From assembly GCF_027627475.1 (NCBI RefSeq), contig NZ_CP115484.1, positions 1,720,001-1,784,000 on the forward strand: a stretch of DNA of 64,000 bases, in the 5' to 3' direction. Origin of the DNA: Paenibacillus sp. SYP-B4298. Its GTDB lineage: Bacteria; Bacillota; Bacilli; Paenibacillales; Paenibacillaceae. Positions 36,691-45,330 of this stretch are shown here, piece by piece (within the stretch, counting starts at the first letter, position 1; each line of letters opens with the position of its first letter). The notes beneath the pieces are model-generated. The model saw only the letters and a list, made by a program, of their open reading frames with translations. It did not search any database and was not told the DNA's origin. Position numbers and translations under genes: made by a program.

Positions 36691-37017
36691 ATGCCCTTAC
36701 AAGAAATCACAGAACAGCAGCTACGCCAGCGGCTCCATGCGATGCAGGGAACGGAGGCGGTGCTGTTCTATACGCCGCTATGCGGAACCTGCAAGCTGGC
36801 GGAGCGGATGCTGGAGGTTATCCAGGCGACATCCGCGGCGCTGCCGCTGTATAAGCTGAACATTCATTTCGCGCCCGAGCTGCGCAGCGAATGGCAGATT
36901 GCCAGTGTCCCCTGTCTGGTCGTACTGGAGCGGCAGGACATTCGAGCTAAGGTCTATGCGCTGCACTCCGTAGACTATATCTATCATTTGCTTAAACAGT
37001 CATCTGCTTGGGAGTAG
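36691..37017 (+). CDS. thioredoxin family protein
   Basis: A 108-residue thioredoxin-fold protein with the redox motif CGTC in FYTPLCGTCKLAERML (about 30-45) and the cis-proline segment IASVPCLVVL. The active-site dipeptide Gly-Thr differs from the Gly-Pro of TrxA, and a further Cys follows the cis-Pro (VPC). No signal peptide, so it is cytoplasmic. The ATG at 36691 has GGAGAGAG upstream; the in-frame ATG at 36667 does not. It acts as a disulfide reductase or similar; the partner is unknown. Confidence 0.85.
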   Translation: MPLQEITEQQLRQRLHAMQGTEAVLFYTPLCGTCKLAERMLEVIQATSAALPLYKLNIHFAPELRSEWQIASVPCLVVLERQDIRAKVYALHSVDYIYHLLKQSSAWE

Positions 37018-37140
37018 CTGATCCGGTTCTGACGGTGTTCCACCATGGCTGGCCTCAGTTCCAGCCTCGGCTCAGGCCTTAGCTTCTGCTGCTCGGAGGC
37101 GTCAGTGCCCGGGCTTGCCGGGTAGACGGAAGATGCGACA

Positions 37141-37482
37141 TTATTCAAACAGCGCGCTAATCGTGTGAATGGCGTTTTTTTTGCTGCTGCCGGCATATCT
37201 GCTAATATACTCGTTACTATAGTTGTTTCTATATGCTCCGTGATCGTATGAAGTTTGGCGGTAGCCGAGGGGCTTGGCGGTTGTTGTTATCGTCTTGTGG
37301 CGCTGCTCCTGCTCCGCCTGCCATTGGGTGAACGGCTCGTCCATCTCGCGCAGCTCAGCGAGCAGTGCCTCGACGTGCTCACGCGCTAGCCATATCCCCC
37401 GGCAGGAGGGACACACGCCATACTGAATTTCGTCTTTTTCCATCTCATGCATAGTCACATTGTCGCACACCGGACAGTTCAT
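37141..37482 (-). CDS. TFIIB-type zinc-ribbon protein
   Basis: 113 residues. The N-terminus holds two cysteine pairs, CPVC (3-6) and CPSC (24-27) followed by RGIWLAREHVEALL, the zf-TFIIB small-protein family of unknown function. The C-terminal half is polar and low-complexity, rich in Tyr and Asn. GGAGGATG lies ~10 nt upstream of the ATG. The gene stands alone. Confidence 0.82.
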   Translation of the reverse strand: MNCPVCDNVTMHEMEKDEIQYGVCPSCRGIWLAREHVEALLAELREMDEPFTQWQAEQEQRHKTITTTAKPLGYRQTSYDHGAYRNNYSNEYISRYAGSSKKNAIHTISALFE

Positions 37483-37651
37483 CTTGCGTCATCCTCCAAC
37501 GATGAATGAAGTTATAGGTCTATAATTCTACTTCATTGTACAAAAGTTGACTCAGCTCCGCAACAGCGCTGTGAACCCTTCACAGAATCGTAGAGAGTCT
37601 TACGTCTAACGGCAGTCCGTTGTGGCGCTGGAGACGGGTAGTCAGCCTCAC

Positions 37652-37680
37652 TTGACAATTCGTTCGGGTTTATCGACAAT
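37652..37680 (+). promoter_or_regulatory. promoter of the Fur-family gene
   Basis: A perfect -35 TTGACA (37652-37657), 17-bp spacer, and GACAAT (37675-37680). It lies 36 nt upstream of the start codon. No convincing Fur or Zur box was seen. Confidence 0.6.
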
Positions 37681-37716
37681 AAGAATTAACGACACTAGTT
37701 AAATGAGGGAATAAAG

Positions 37717-38154
37717 ATGACAACGAGCGATAAAGTAGAAGATATGATCGCTGTAATGTCCCGCAGTGGTTGGAGAATTACCGACCAGCGGCGCACGCTT
37801 GCCAAGATTTTTGCCGATGCGGAGGGCTTCCTCTCCCCTAAGGACGTGTATGATCTGATGAAGGATAAATATCCGGGCGTCAGCTTTGATACGGTGTACC
37901 GGAACTTGCGAATGCTGAGCGAGATGGGGGCGCTGGAGCAGTTCTATTTCATGGAGGGCGGCTTGAAATTCAAGGGGAGCTGCTTCAAGCATCATCATCA
38001 CCATCTGATCTGCCTGGAATGCGAGAAGACCTTCACCTTTGATTACTGCCCAATGAAGCAGGAGATGGATCTGCCGGGAAGCTTCAAGATTATGAATCAT
38101 CGCTTTGAAATCTACGGTATGTGCGGAGAATGTCAGCAGCAGGCGGATGGCTGA
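37717..38154 (+). CDS. Fur family regulator, Zur-like
   Basis: A metal-sensing repressor of 145 residues. The winged helix (about 10-85) includes WRITDQRRTLAKIF and GVSFDTVYRNLRML. The metal-binding half has a five-His run and CLEC (about 107-110), and a final CGEC pair. The cysteine pattern CLEC...C...CGEC with KFKGSCFKHHHHHLICLEC resembles zinc uptake regulator Zur of Bacillus more than Fur or PerR. No zinc transporter genes lie next to it, so the ligand is inferred from sequence pattern only. It is monocistronic, with its own promoter and terminator. Confidence 0.87.
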   Translation: MTTSDKVEDMIAVMSRSGWRITDQRRTLAKIFADAEGFLSPKDVYDLMKDKYPGVSFDTVYRNLRMLSEMGALEQFYFMEGGLKFKGSCFKHHHHHLICLECEKTFTFDYCPMKQEMDLPGSFKIMNHRFEIYGMCGECQQQADG

Positions 38155-38173
38155 TAATTACACGGAACGAAAC

Positions 38174-38213
38174 AGGGAGCATCCCGGCTGACTAAGCCAG
38201 GGTGCTCCCTTGT
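38174..38213 (+). terminator. terminator after the Zur-like gene
   Basis: AGGGAGCA (38174-38181) / TGCTCCCT (38203-38210), with an inner GGCT / AGCC helix, followed by TTGTT. Confidence 0.8.
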
Positions 38214-38281
38214 TCTGGTGCGGACTTTTGAAGATACACCTAGCCTTCAGAAGGCCTCATGCTTGTCCGCCAAGCGGCGGG

Positions 38282-38647
38282 CTAGAAGGAGATAACACCG
38301 TAGCCCATAAGCACGATAAGCACGAGCAGCACGAGCATTACGCCCCAAAATACGCCTGTGCTTTCCCTGCGCTTGGTGCGTCCGATGATCGCTTCCATCA
38401 TGCCGATCATAACTACAGCCAGTACAGCCTTGATAATGTACATTAGAGGGAAGGAGAGTCCAAACAGCATCCCTCCGCCGGAGACGAGCATGATGACGTA
38501 GAACAGACGCAGCACCATGCCGACAATCTTGGCTCCTCTCTCCTTGCCGCTCTTGGCGAGCAGGAAGGTGATCAGGAACACCAGCACCAGGATTGCCCAA
38601 GAGCCAATGTGTGATTGATAGAAAATGTTGAACAACTTGTCAGACAT
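38282..38647 (-). CDS. yisL: YisL family (DUF1516) membrane protein
   Basis: A 121-residue protein with four membrane helices and the family-like patterns GAKIVGMVLRLFYVIMLVSGG and IGMMEAIIGRTKRRESTGVFW. Its function is unknown in Bacillus. Short polar loops contain a basic TKRR segment. GAAGGGAG lies upstream of the ATG. Monocistronic. Confidence 0.9.
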   Translation of the reverse strand: MSDKLFNIFYQSHIGSWAILVLVFLITFLLAKSGKERGAKIVGMVLRLFYVIMLVSGGGMLFGLSFPLMYIIKAVLAVVMIGMMEAIIGRTKRRESTGVFWGVMLVLLVLIVLMGYGVISF

Positions 38648-38814
38648 GAATAAGCTCCCTTCATTTGTCTTCAGATAGGCATCTACCTTATTATACTTAT
38701 TATTTTATTAAATTGCACAATAAAGAAAGTGATTTTTAAATATTGTCATAATAAAGGTCATATAGGTAAGGCGCCTCATAACAAGGAGAGAGCGGGCTCC
38801 CTCCTTATCAAAGC

Positions 38815-39297
38815 CTATAGGCGCATCCCCATGCGACTTTTGTACCGCGTAATAAGCACCTGACAATCGACGCTGCGAATGCCTGGCATCGCATATAGCT
38901 GCTCCTTCAAAAAGCTCTCCATCGCCTCATTGTCTGCAAATAGTCCGTGCATGTGAAGCTTGCTCGGCCCGGTCATATGGTAGAGGCTGGTGATCGCAGA
39001 ATTCTCGGCTAATTGACTGGCGACCTCCTGTAGAAATCTAGGCTCAACTTCTACATTGAAAAACGCTGACACCTGTAATCCGATTTTTTCGGGATGGATG
39101 ACGGCTGTAAAGTGCTCAATGACCCCCTGCTCGATAAGAGTGTTGATTCGGGCTTGCACGGCTACACGGGAGAGGCCGATTTCTTTGGCCAGGTCCGTGT
39201 AAGAAATTCTTCCGTTGGTGCTCAGGACAGACATAATTTTTCGATCATAGTCGTCCACAGTGAAGGAGGACCCCCCAGCAGCTCTAGACTGCATCAT
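38815..39297 (-). CDS. Lrp/AsnC family transcriptional regulator
   Basis: 160 residues. An AsnC-type helix-turn-helix (about 15-65: [20 protein letters not shown], then [20 protein letters not shown]) is followed by a RAM ligand-binding domain (about 75-155). These octameric regulators respond to amino acids. The ATG at 39297 is used since AAGGAGTG lies ~10 nt upstream; the reading frame stays open 57 codons further up but without support. The promoter at 39341-39369 lies inside that extension, confirming the shorter form. Confidence 0.92.
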   Translation of the reverse strand: MMQSRAAGGSSFTVDDYDRKIMSVLSTNGRISYTDLAKEIGLSRVAVQARINTLIEQGVIEHFTAVIHPEKIGLQVSAFFNVEVEPRFLQEVASQLAENSAITSLYHMTGPSKLHMHGLFADNEAMESFLKEQLYAMPGIRSVDCQVLITRYKSRMGMRL

Positions 39298-39340
39298 CCG
39301 TTCTACACTCCTTTTTGTATGATCTGCTATATTCAAATCT

Positions 39341-39369
39341 ATCATAATGCCAAAATAGACGCTTTTCAA
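39341..39369 (-). promoter_or_regulatory. promoter of the Lrp-family gene
   Basis: Read on the minus strand: TTGAAA (39369-39364), 17-bp spacer, TATGAT (39346-39341). It lies 44 nt upstream of the start codon. Confidence 0.7.
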
Positions 39370-39855
39370 CAACTGAGATTGGTATTCATAGACTGAACAT
39401 AGAGATATGTAAAAATATGTAACATGGATAAGCAGGTTCTGTACATACTGCTCCCTACTTGTGAGCATGTCACGTGCACGCTTGAGTAGAAAAGCATGAA
39501 AATGTAAGCTGGATCACAGAAAGGGTCCAACCGTTCCTGTATAGTGAAGGCTGCGAGCAACATAGCTGCTCAGGGCGATCTGGCAGGCGAACATGAGAGA
39601 TAGACAGGATTGAAGTCAACGCTTCTCTAAGTGGAGGACGTAGAGGAATAAGCAAGGTCATCGAGGCTGTGGAAGTTAGTGTGCCTGTGGCATGGTGGTG
39701 GCAGGGGAAGACGCCTGCCTGCTGTGCCCGCCGCGCATAGAGAGCATAGAGGGGCAACTGGTGATTGAATCAGAATGGATTGGATGGGAGCAGCGGCAAG
39801 GATTGCTATTCCCGGCCGCTGTTGTTATACATGAGTAACCCTGACAGTCAGCAGG
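39370..39855. other. intergenic stretch without recognised gene
   Basis: About 490 nt between the Lrp promoter and the end of the thioesterase gene. One 95-codon reading frame exists on the minus strand (39470-39757) but has a TTG start without a ribosome binding site and an unnatural composition. No RNA gene, repeat or clear terminator was recognised. Confidence 0.5.
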
Positions 39856-40503
39856 TTACCATTCTGCCTCCCAGCCAGATGCGTAGCTGTTAAGCTGAGG
39901 CTGTTCATGCTCATGCTTATCCTCGGCAACGAGCTGAAGCAGGCTGGAGCGCGGGGTTTGGCCAAGCCGGTAGTCGGCTCCGAAATACGCTGCGAATTGC
40001 CGGCTTTCTTGCCGCCTGATCTTGCGCGCTGCCTTGCGGTCTGGGGCTGTCTCATACAAGCGTCGTTCTTCCTTCGTCTCCGGGTATACTCCTGGCACGA
40101 CAGCCGGACGACCCGAGTCGTCGAGAGCGACGAAGGTGAGGAAGGAGGTGGCGCATACTTTGCGTTCTCCAGTCAGCAGATCCTCGGTCACGACCCGCAC
40201 GAAGATTTCCATGGAGGTATGATGCGTCCATGTAACGAAGGCGGACAAGCAGACCGCATCTCCCTTTTTAACAGGGTGCAGAAAGTCGACAGAATCGGTG
40301 GACGCTGTGACGACTGGCCGCCGTGCATGACGAGTAGCGGCAATGGTGGCTACATCATCAATATAGGCCATCAGTTTGCCGCCGAAGATGGTGCCGTGAT
40401 GATTCGTATCGGGTGGCAGTACAATGGAGGCTTTAATCGTATAAGAGGCACTGGACGGCTTGGCAGAGCTAAGCGGCTCGGCAGTTTGAAGCGATCGGTT
40501 CAT
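39856..40503 (-). CDS. acyl-CoA thioesterase (YkhA-like hotdog)
   Basis: 215 residues. A hotdog domain (about 20-150) has the conserved active region NHHGTIFGGKLMAYIDDVA and DSVDFLHPVKKGD, typical of the YkhA/YciA long-chain acyl-CoA thioesterases. An extra ~60-residue charged, His-rich tail (DKHEHEQPQ) follows, beyond the usual ~160-175 residues. The ATG at 40503 has AGAAGGG 6 nt upstream; an ATG 11 codons earlier overlaps that region. It is divergent from the LysR gene at 40646, which might regulate it. Confidence 0.9.
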   Translation of the reverse strand: MNRSLQTAEPLSSAKPSSASYTIKASIVLPPDTNHHGTIFGGKLMAYIDDVATIAATRHARRPVVTASTDSVDFLHPVKKGDAVCLSAFVTWTHHTSMEIFVRVVTEDLLTGERKVCATSFLTFVALDDSGRPAVVPGVYPETKEERRLYETAPDRKAARKIRRQESRQFAAYFGADYRLGQTPRSSLLQLVAEDKHEHEQPQLNSYASGWEAEW

Positions 40504-40645
40504 GCTGTTCCCTTCTTTCATCTGATCTCGCGTCATAAGCGCGTACAGTTGTTACAATTTATTGTACAGAACCGTGATATATAGGTAAAATACATATATA
40601 GAATAGTTTTCATTCCAAATCATTATAGGTGATGGGGTCGACATC

Positions 40646-41548
40646 ATGGAAATGCGGCATTTGCACTATTTTTTGGCGGTTGCGCACTATGGAAGCTTTA
40701 GCAAGGCGGCTCAGCAGCTTCACGTCGCTCAGCCTACACTGTCGAAGATGGTCAGAGTACTGGAGACTGAGCTGGGCGTGGAGCTGTTCGACCGCTCGGC
40801 TAAGCGAATCGAGCTGACAGATGCGGGACGATCGCTTATAAGCTCGGGACAGCGTGTCATTCAATCGATGGATCACCTGATGGCCGAGCTATCGGATGTG
40901 GTCAAGCTGAAGCGTGGCAGCCTGCGGCTCGGATTGCCTCCTATGGTGGGGGGGCATTTCTTTCCGGGAATCATTGAACGCTTTCATCAAACCTACCCTG
41001 ATATACAGGTGTTACTGGAGGAGCATGGCGGGCGGCGGATTGAGGCGGCTGTGGAAGCGGGGGAGCTCGATGCCGGACTGGTGCTGTTGCCGGTCAATCG
41101 GCAGGAACGTTTTCATATGATGCCTTTCATAGAAGAGCCGTTACGGTGTGTATTGGATGCGCAGCATCCGCTTGCTCATCAATCATCGCTGGAGCTGCGA
41201 GAGCTGGCATCGGAGCGTTTTATATTATTTCGCGAGGAGTTTAATCTGCATCATCTCATTGTGGAAGCCTGCAAGGGTCAAGGCTATGAGCCGAACATCG
41301 TATTTCAGTCGTCGCAATGGGATTTTATGGTCGAGATGGTTGCAGCCAAATACGGCATTACGCTGCTTCCCAGCAGTGTATGTACGAGGCTGGACAGGAC
41401 GCGCTATGCAGTCGTACCGTTGTCTGATCCACCGCTATACTGGCAGTTGTGCATGATCTGGAGCGGCAGCCGTTATACGAGCTATGCGACCAGAGAATGG
41501 ATTGCCTTCATGGAGCAGGAGATTGCTCGCAGCCGCTTGCAGCCTTAA
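40646..41548 (+). CDS. LysR family transcriptional regulator
   Basis: 300 residues, standard length. An N-terminal LysR helix-turn-helix (1-60: FLAVAHYGSFSKAAQQLHVA, then QPTLSKMVRVLETELGVELF) is followed by a periplasmic-binding-like effector domain (about 90-295). Overall it resembles CidR-type regulators of overflow metabolism, but no cidABC genes are adjacent. Divergent from the thioesterase gene, the usual place for a LysR target. GGTGATGGGG lies before the ATG. Confidence 0.92.
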   Translation: MEMRHLHYFLAVAHYGSFSKAAQQLHVAQPTLSKMVRVLETELGVELFDRSAKRIELTDAGRSLISSGQRVIQSMDHLMAELSDVVKLKRGSLRLGLPPMVGGHFFPGIIERFHQTYPDIQVLLEEHGGRRIEAAVEAGELDAGLVLLPVNRQERFHMMPFIEEPLRCVLDAQHPLAHQSSLELRELASERFILFREEFNLHHLIVEACKGQGYEPNIVFQSSQWDFMVEMVAAKYGITLLPSSVCTRLDRTRYAVVPLSDPPLYWQLCMIWSGSRYTSYATREWIAFMEQEIARSRLQP

Positions 41549-41870
41549 CTGAAAAGTTTGCCCCCTCACATCCTTTTCTATGTATAATAGAGAAGGTTTC
41601 TTTTTGACTTCTATCCTATCATTAATAGATTGTATTGTACGAGAGAACAAGGCGGTTGCGAGCATAGAGCAGTATCCATCTGTCCTGCGAAGCGACTTGT
41701 TCAAGCCTCGGCAAATTGTGTGAACCATTTGTTCGTGCGTGTCGTCTACGTAATTGTAAGAGGCTTGCTTGAACATTTAGCTAACCATGCGATCTGTTGC
41801 CCGTTTGCAGTCATGCAAGGTTTTGGCTGATATGAAGTTGCAAGAACACATGAATATCGGAGGTGTCTGT
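41549..41870 (+). other. leader region upstream of the deacetylase
   Basis: 322 nt without a gene of its own. It contains a perfect -10 box TATAAT at 41583-41588, 35 nt after the LysR stop, but no -35 at 16-18 bp. If used, it gives a long leader of ~280 nt. The reading frame of the deacetylase stays open upstream to 41787 without support. Confidence 0.4.
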
Positions 41871-42986
41871 ATGATGAGAAAGGGTATTATGGTTTCATTC
41901 ATTCTATTGTTAATCAGCACAATCTTGATTTCTCATCCTTCACATGCCTCGCTAGGCAGTGCCAGGTATTTTGGCGTGAATGATGAAAGGCTATCGTTCC
42001 CGGACACAGCCCCAGAGACGCATTCGGGCATCGCATTTGTACCTGTGCGCCCATTGGCTCAGGCTATGAATCTAACACTCGGAGCGAATGATGGACAGGT
42101 TACGCTGTCCAAAGGCACCACGGTCATCAAGCTGAACGCAAGCGACAACAAGGCCATAGTTGATCAAGGAAAAGAAGTCAAGCTATGGATGTTCACACGG
42201 GACGGACGCTTGATGGTGCCGTTTGCTTATATCACGCAATACTTCGGCTACAAGCTGACAACGTTGGCGGATGGGACACTGGCTCGCGCGACAAACAGCG
42301 AGGCAAAGCTGAGCAATGACAAGTTTGTGGAGAAGCATAAGGCGTTGGTGAAGAAGGAGGAGAGCGAGCGGAAGCTGCCGATCTACATCACGTTTGATGA
42401 CGGGCCTACTGCCCACACGAAGGAGCTGCTCGACATCCTGAAGAAATATAACGCCAAGGCGACATTCTTCATGCTCGGCAACAACATGGGCAAGCATCCC
42501 GATGAGCTGAAGCGGCTTGTAGCGGAAGGGCATAGTGCCGGGCTGCATGGCATGACTCATGTGAAGGATAAATTCTACAAGTCCCCGGATTCCGCGTTGA
42601 AGGAGATGAATGATGCAAGGGATAAGCTCAACAAGCTCACTGGCGTCGAAACCTCGCTGATCCGTTCGCCTTATGGCAGCAAGCCGTATCTGACGCAGAG
42701 CTATCGGGACAAGCTGGCGAAGGAAGGCTACCATTTGTGGGATTGGAACGTGGACAGCCTGGACTGGAAGCATCCGCGCAATCCACAGGCGATCTATGAC
42801 GGGGTCGTCTCGGCTGTCAACAAGCTCAAGAAGCAAGGGACGACGCCGGTCATTCTGATGCATGACCAGGCGACGACGGTATCGATACTGCCTAAGCTGC
42901 TTGAGAGGCTGGAGGCAGAGGGCTACCGCTTTGAAGCGTTGACGAAGGATATGGAGCCGCTCAACTTCTGGAAGGATAAGCGATAA
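41871..42986 (+). CDS. polysaccharide deacetylase with stalk domain
   Basis: 371 residues. A signal peptide (1-27, SHA cleavage) leads a copper-amine-oxidase-like stalk domain (about 40-130, FVPVRPLAQAMN and LMVPFAYITQYFGY), then a NodB-type carbohydrate esterase family 4 domain (about 160-365). CE4 motifs are all visible: TFDDGP with the catalytic and metal Asp, GLHGMTH for the two zinc His, RSPYG, DWNVDSLDW and ILMHD. It should remove N-acetyl groups from peptidoglycan or other cell-wall glycans outside the cell. The ATG at 41871 has GGAGG 7 nt upstream. Its stop overlaps the AraC gene. Confidence 0.93.
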   Translation: MMRKGIMVSFILLLISTILISHPSHASLGSARYFGVNDERLSFPDTAPETHSGIAFVPVRPLAQAMNLTLGANDGQVTLSKGTTVIKLNASDNKAIVDQGKEVKLWMFTRDGRLMVPFAYITQYFGYKLTTLADGTLARATNSEAKLSNDKFVEKHKALVKKEESERKLPIYITFDDGPTAHTKELLDILKKYNAKATFFMLGNNMGKHPDELKRLVAEGHSAGLHGMTHVKDKFYKSPDSALKEMNDARDKLNKLTGVETSLIRSPYGSKPYLTQSYRDKLAKEGYHLWDWNVDSLDWKHPRNPQAIYDGVVSAVNKLKKQGTTPVILMHDQATTVSILPKLLERLEAEGYRFEALTKDMEPLNFWKDKR

Positions 42987-43783
42987 TGAGGTCTGACATC
43001 ACCTTTTATAGCCATCCTGAGTTGCCGTTTCTGGAACTCAAGGTGTGTGAATCGCTAGGCGTGTCCTATAAGAAGCACTTCCACGAGGAATGGTCGCTCG
43101 GGCTGATCGAGGAAGGGGATAGCGTCATCTGGTGCGATGGACAGGAAGTGTCTCTTGGCAGAGAGGATCTGCTGCTCATCCCGGCTCATATGCCGCATTG
43201 CTGCAATCCACGGCCGCATGAAGTATGGCGGTATCAGATGCTGTTCGTTCAGCCGCAGTGGATCGCCGGATTAGGGGTGGAAGACAGCAGCATGCAGTTC
43301 AAGCATCTTAGCGGGGAATCGAGCCATCTCCCTGCCAGGCTCATGCGTCAGTTGGCGCATGAGCTGCGGCGCGGAAGTACGGCACTCGCTCTGGAGATCA
43401 CCGCTGTGCGGCTGTTTCGCAGGCTGTTCGTCGGGGAGGAGCATGATCGTGAGGAGGCTGCGGCGGTTCGCGCTGCGGACAGCCGTCATTCACAATCCAT
43501 TCGTGCCTATCTGGAGGAATGCTATCTGCAAAAGGTGACTCTGGATGATCTGCAGCAGCTTACCGGACTGAGCAAGTTCAGGCTGATCCATCTGTTCAAG
43601 CGGGATCATCATGTGCCGCCGCATCTGTATCAGAACCTGTTGCGCATTAATTATGCGAAGCGGGAGCTGCGGAGGAGGAGGCCGATTGCTGAGGTCGCGC
43701 TGGAGGCGGGCTTCTATGACCAGAGCCATTTTACAAGATTGTTCAAGCAATGTGTCGGCGTGACACCCAGCCAGTATGTGTGA
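42986..43783 (+). CDS. AraC family transcriptional regulator
   Basis: 265 residues. An N-terminal cupin sensor (about 10-95, HFHEEWSLGLIEEG and PHCCNPRP) is followed by two helix-turn-helix units at the C-terminus (about 165-265, VTLDDLQQLTGLSKFRLIHL and IAEVALEAGFYDQSHFTRLF). The start overlaps the last base of the deacetylase stop (TAATG), so translation is coupled. It is followed by no obvious terminator. Its target is unknown; the deacetylase is the nearest candidate. Confidence 0.92.
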   Translation: MRSDITFYSHPELPFLELKVCESLGVSYKKHFHEEWSLGLIEEGDSVIWCDGQEVSLGREDLLLIPAHMPHCCNPRPHEVWRYQMLFVQPQWIAGLGVEDSSMQFKHLSGESSHLPARLMRQLAHELRRGSTALALEITAVRLFRRLFVGEEHDREEAAAVRAADSRHSQSIRAYLEECYLQKVTLDDLQQLTGLSKFRLIHLFKRDHHVPPHLYQNLLRINYAKRELRRRRPIAEVALEAGFYDQSHFTRLFKQCVGVTPSQYV

Positions 43784-43900
43784 GCGGCGGGTGGTCTGCT
43801 GTGGATCTGAACGAGGCAGCAATTTTGTACAAGAGGGCTGTGCTGCGCCTATGCTACACTTCTCCTTAATGGCTACGGCCTATGGAAGGAGAAGATGAGC

Positions 43901-44866
43901 ATGAACCCAACCTATGATTGGCTGTCTCCCGAGCAGGCGCGGCTGTCCGCCGCACTCAAGGCAGTGGCGCGCAATCCGCGCCTGAAGGAGGAGATTCTGA
44001 AGACTCCCGCGCTGTACCGACTCTTGAGATTGGCGGCGTCACGATTCGTCGCGGGTGAGGATCGCGATGCGGCGATGAGTGCTGGGCGGAGGCTGCTGGA
44101 GCAGGGCTACCGCATCTCGCTTGAATACATCGGTGAAAATACGGTCTCGACGAACCAGTGTCGACAGGCAGCAGATGAATTCAGCAGCCTCATCGAGATG
44201 GTGCCGGTGCCATGCCGCATCTCACTAGATCTGTCGCACATCGGTCTGGCGGTTTCTCCAGCGCTTGCGCATGAGCAGCTAGGGCGACTGGCGTCGGAGG
44301 CTGCGCGGACAGGCAAGAAGATCTTTGTCAGTATGGAGGAATCTGCCAAGACAGATGAGATACTGACCGTATATAAGGAGGCCGCAGCCTGTCATCGCAA
44401 TCTGGGCATCACGCTCCAGGCGCAGCTCCATCGCACCGAGCAGGATCTGGCGGAGCTGCTGGCGGTAGACGGCGAGATACGGATTGTGAAGGGAGCGTAT
44501 GAGGAGCCGGCGCAGCTCGTGCTTCCACGCTCTATAGCGTTGAACGAGCGTTATGTGCGGCTGGTAGAGCGTGCGGTTGCGGCAGGTAAGCACGTGTCTG
44601 CGGCGACTCATGATTCCCAGCTCGTGGAGCAGCTTCGCAAGCAGTTCGGCTCAACGATTGAATACGAGCTGCTCTACGGCATTCGTGGCGATCTCGGCGC
44701 AGAGCTGCTGGCACAGGGACTGCCGGTACGCATCTATCTGACGTATGGCAGCGAGTGGTATCTGTATCTATGCCACCGTCTGGCGGAGTATCCGCCCAAT
44801 GTGTATGAAGCGTTGTCGGTGATGCTGGAGGAGCTTGCCCAGCCGTCGGGACTGCGTTATGGATGA
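43901..44866 (+). CDS. proline dehydrogenase family protein
   Basis: 321 residues, a monofunctional ProDH of the FAD TIM-barrel type that oxidises proline to pyrroline-5-carboxylate. Motifs are IRIVKGAY near 200, YELLYGIRGDLG near 260, and RIYLTYGSEWYLYLCHRLAE near 282. In most ProDHs the last motif reads VPYG with WY-Y-MRRL; here LTYG and CHRL differ, so substrate range could vary. The ATG at 43901 has AAGGAG 8 nt upstream; the ATG at 43895 is too close. No pyrroline-5-carboxylate dehydrogenase gene is near. Confidence 0.87.
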   Translation: MNPTYDWLSPEQARLSAALKAVARNPRLKEEILKTPALYRLLRLAASRFVAGEDRDAAMSAGRRLLEQGYRISLEYIGENTVSTNQCRQAADEFSSLIEMVPVPCRISLDLSHIGLAVSPALAHEQLGRLASEAARTGKKIFVSMEESAKTDEILTVYKEAAACHRNLGITLQAQLHRTEQDLAELLAVDGEIRIVKGAYEEPAQLVLPRSIALNERYVRLVERAVAAGKHVSAATHDSQLVEQLRKQFGSTIEYELLYGIRGDLGAELLAQGLPVRIYLTYGSEWYLYLCHRLAEYPPNVYEALSVMLEELAQPSGLRYG

Positions 44867-44964
44867 TGATCGTTAGTATAGTAGACTGCCCGGGGAGCTA
44901 TGCCTGCATGGCTCCCGTCTTGGCAGACCTTGTTCCTCCCTTACATGTATACGGGGCTGCCAGG

Positions 44965-45330
44965 CTAGGGCTGCTTGAGAACAGACAGCAACACATGGAA
45001 AGCGGAGATGATGCGCGGAATGCCGACACATGGCGCAAGATGCAGCAGTACCCCCTTAATTTCCTCCACAGTCATGCCCACCTTGATCGCCATCACGTAA
45101 TGGACACCAAGCTGATCATATTGTCCCATCGCGATGAGCGAGGACAGGATGGATATTTCCTTCCACTGCTCAGAGATCGTAGTACGCTGGAAGATGTCCC
45201 CGTAAGCATGACCCAATATATAGTCGGCCAGCTCTGGGAAATGCTCCTTGATCGGGGCTAATGCCTGGGTGCCGTACTCCCCGGATCGTTGGCTGAAATG
45301 CTCCATGCCGCTGTTCACTTGTTCTTTCAT
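44965..45330 (-). CDS. carboxymuconolactone decarboxylase family protein
   Basis: A 121-residue helical protein of the CMD/AhpD superfamily. The core KEISILSSLIAMGQYDQLGVH and TVEEIKGVLLHLAPCVGIPR follows the gamma-carboxymuconolactone decarboxylase pattern. The CxxC pair of AhpD peroxidase-type members is absent, so a disulfide-reductase role is unlikely. The start overlaps the stop of the ThDP enzyme gene by 4 bp (ATGA), so the two are translationally coupled. GAGGAG lies 8 nt upstream of the ATG. The true substrate is unknown. Confidence 0.88.
   Translation of the reverse strand: MKEQVNSGMEHFSQRSGEYGTQALAPIKEHFPELADYILGHAYGDIFQRTTISEQWKEISILSSLIAMGQYDQLGVHYVMAIKVGMTVEEIKGVLLHLAPCVGIPRIISAFHVLLSVLKQP

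Noticed and set aside
37660-37716. possible Zur/Fur box before the Fur-family gene
   Set aside because: Only a few bases of the expected palindrome are present (TCGACAATAAGAATTAACGA); the match is no better than chance.
39470-39757. 95-codon minus-strand frame in an otherwise empty region
   Set aside because: TTG start without a ribosome binding site, and no recognisable domain or natural composition.
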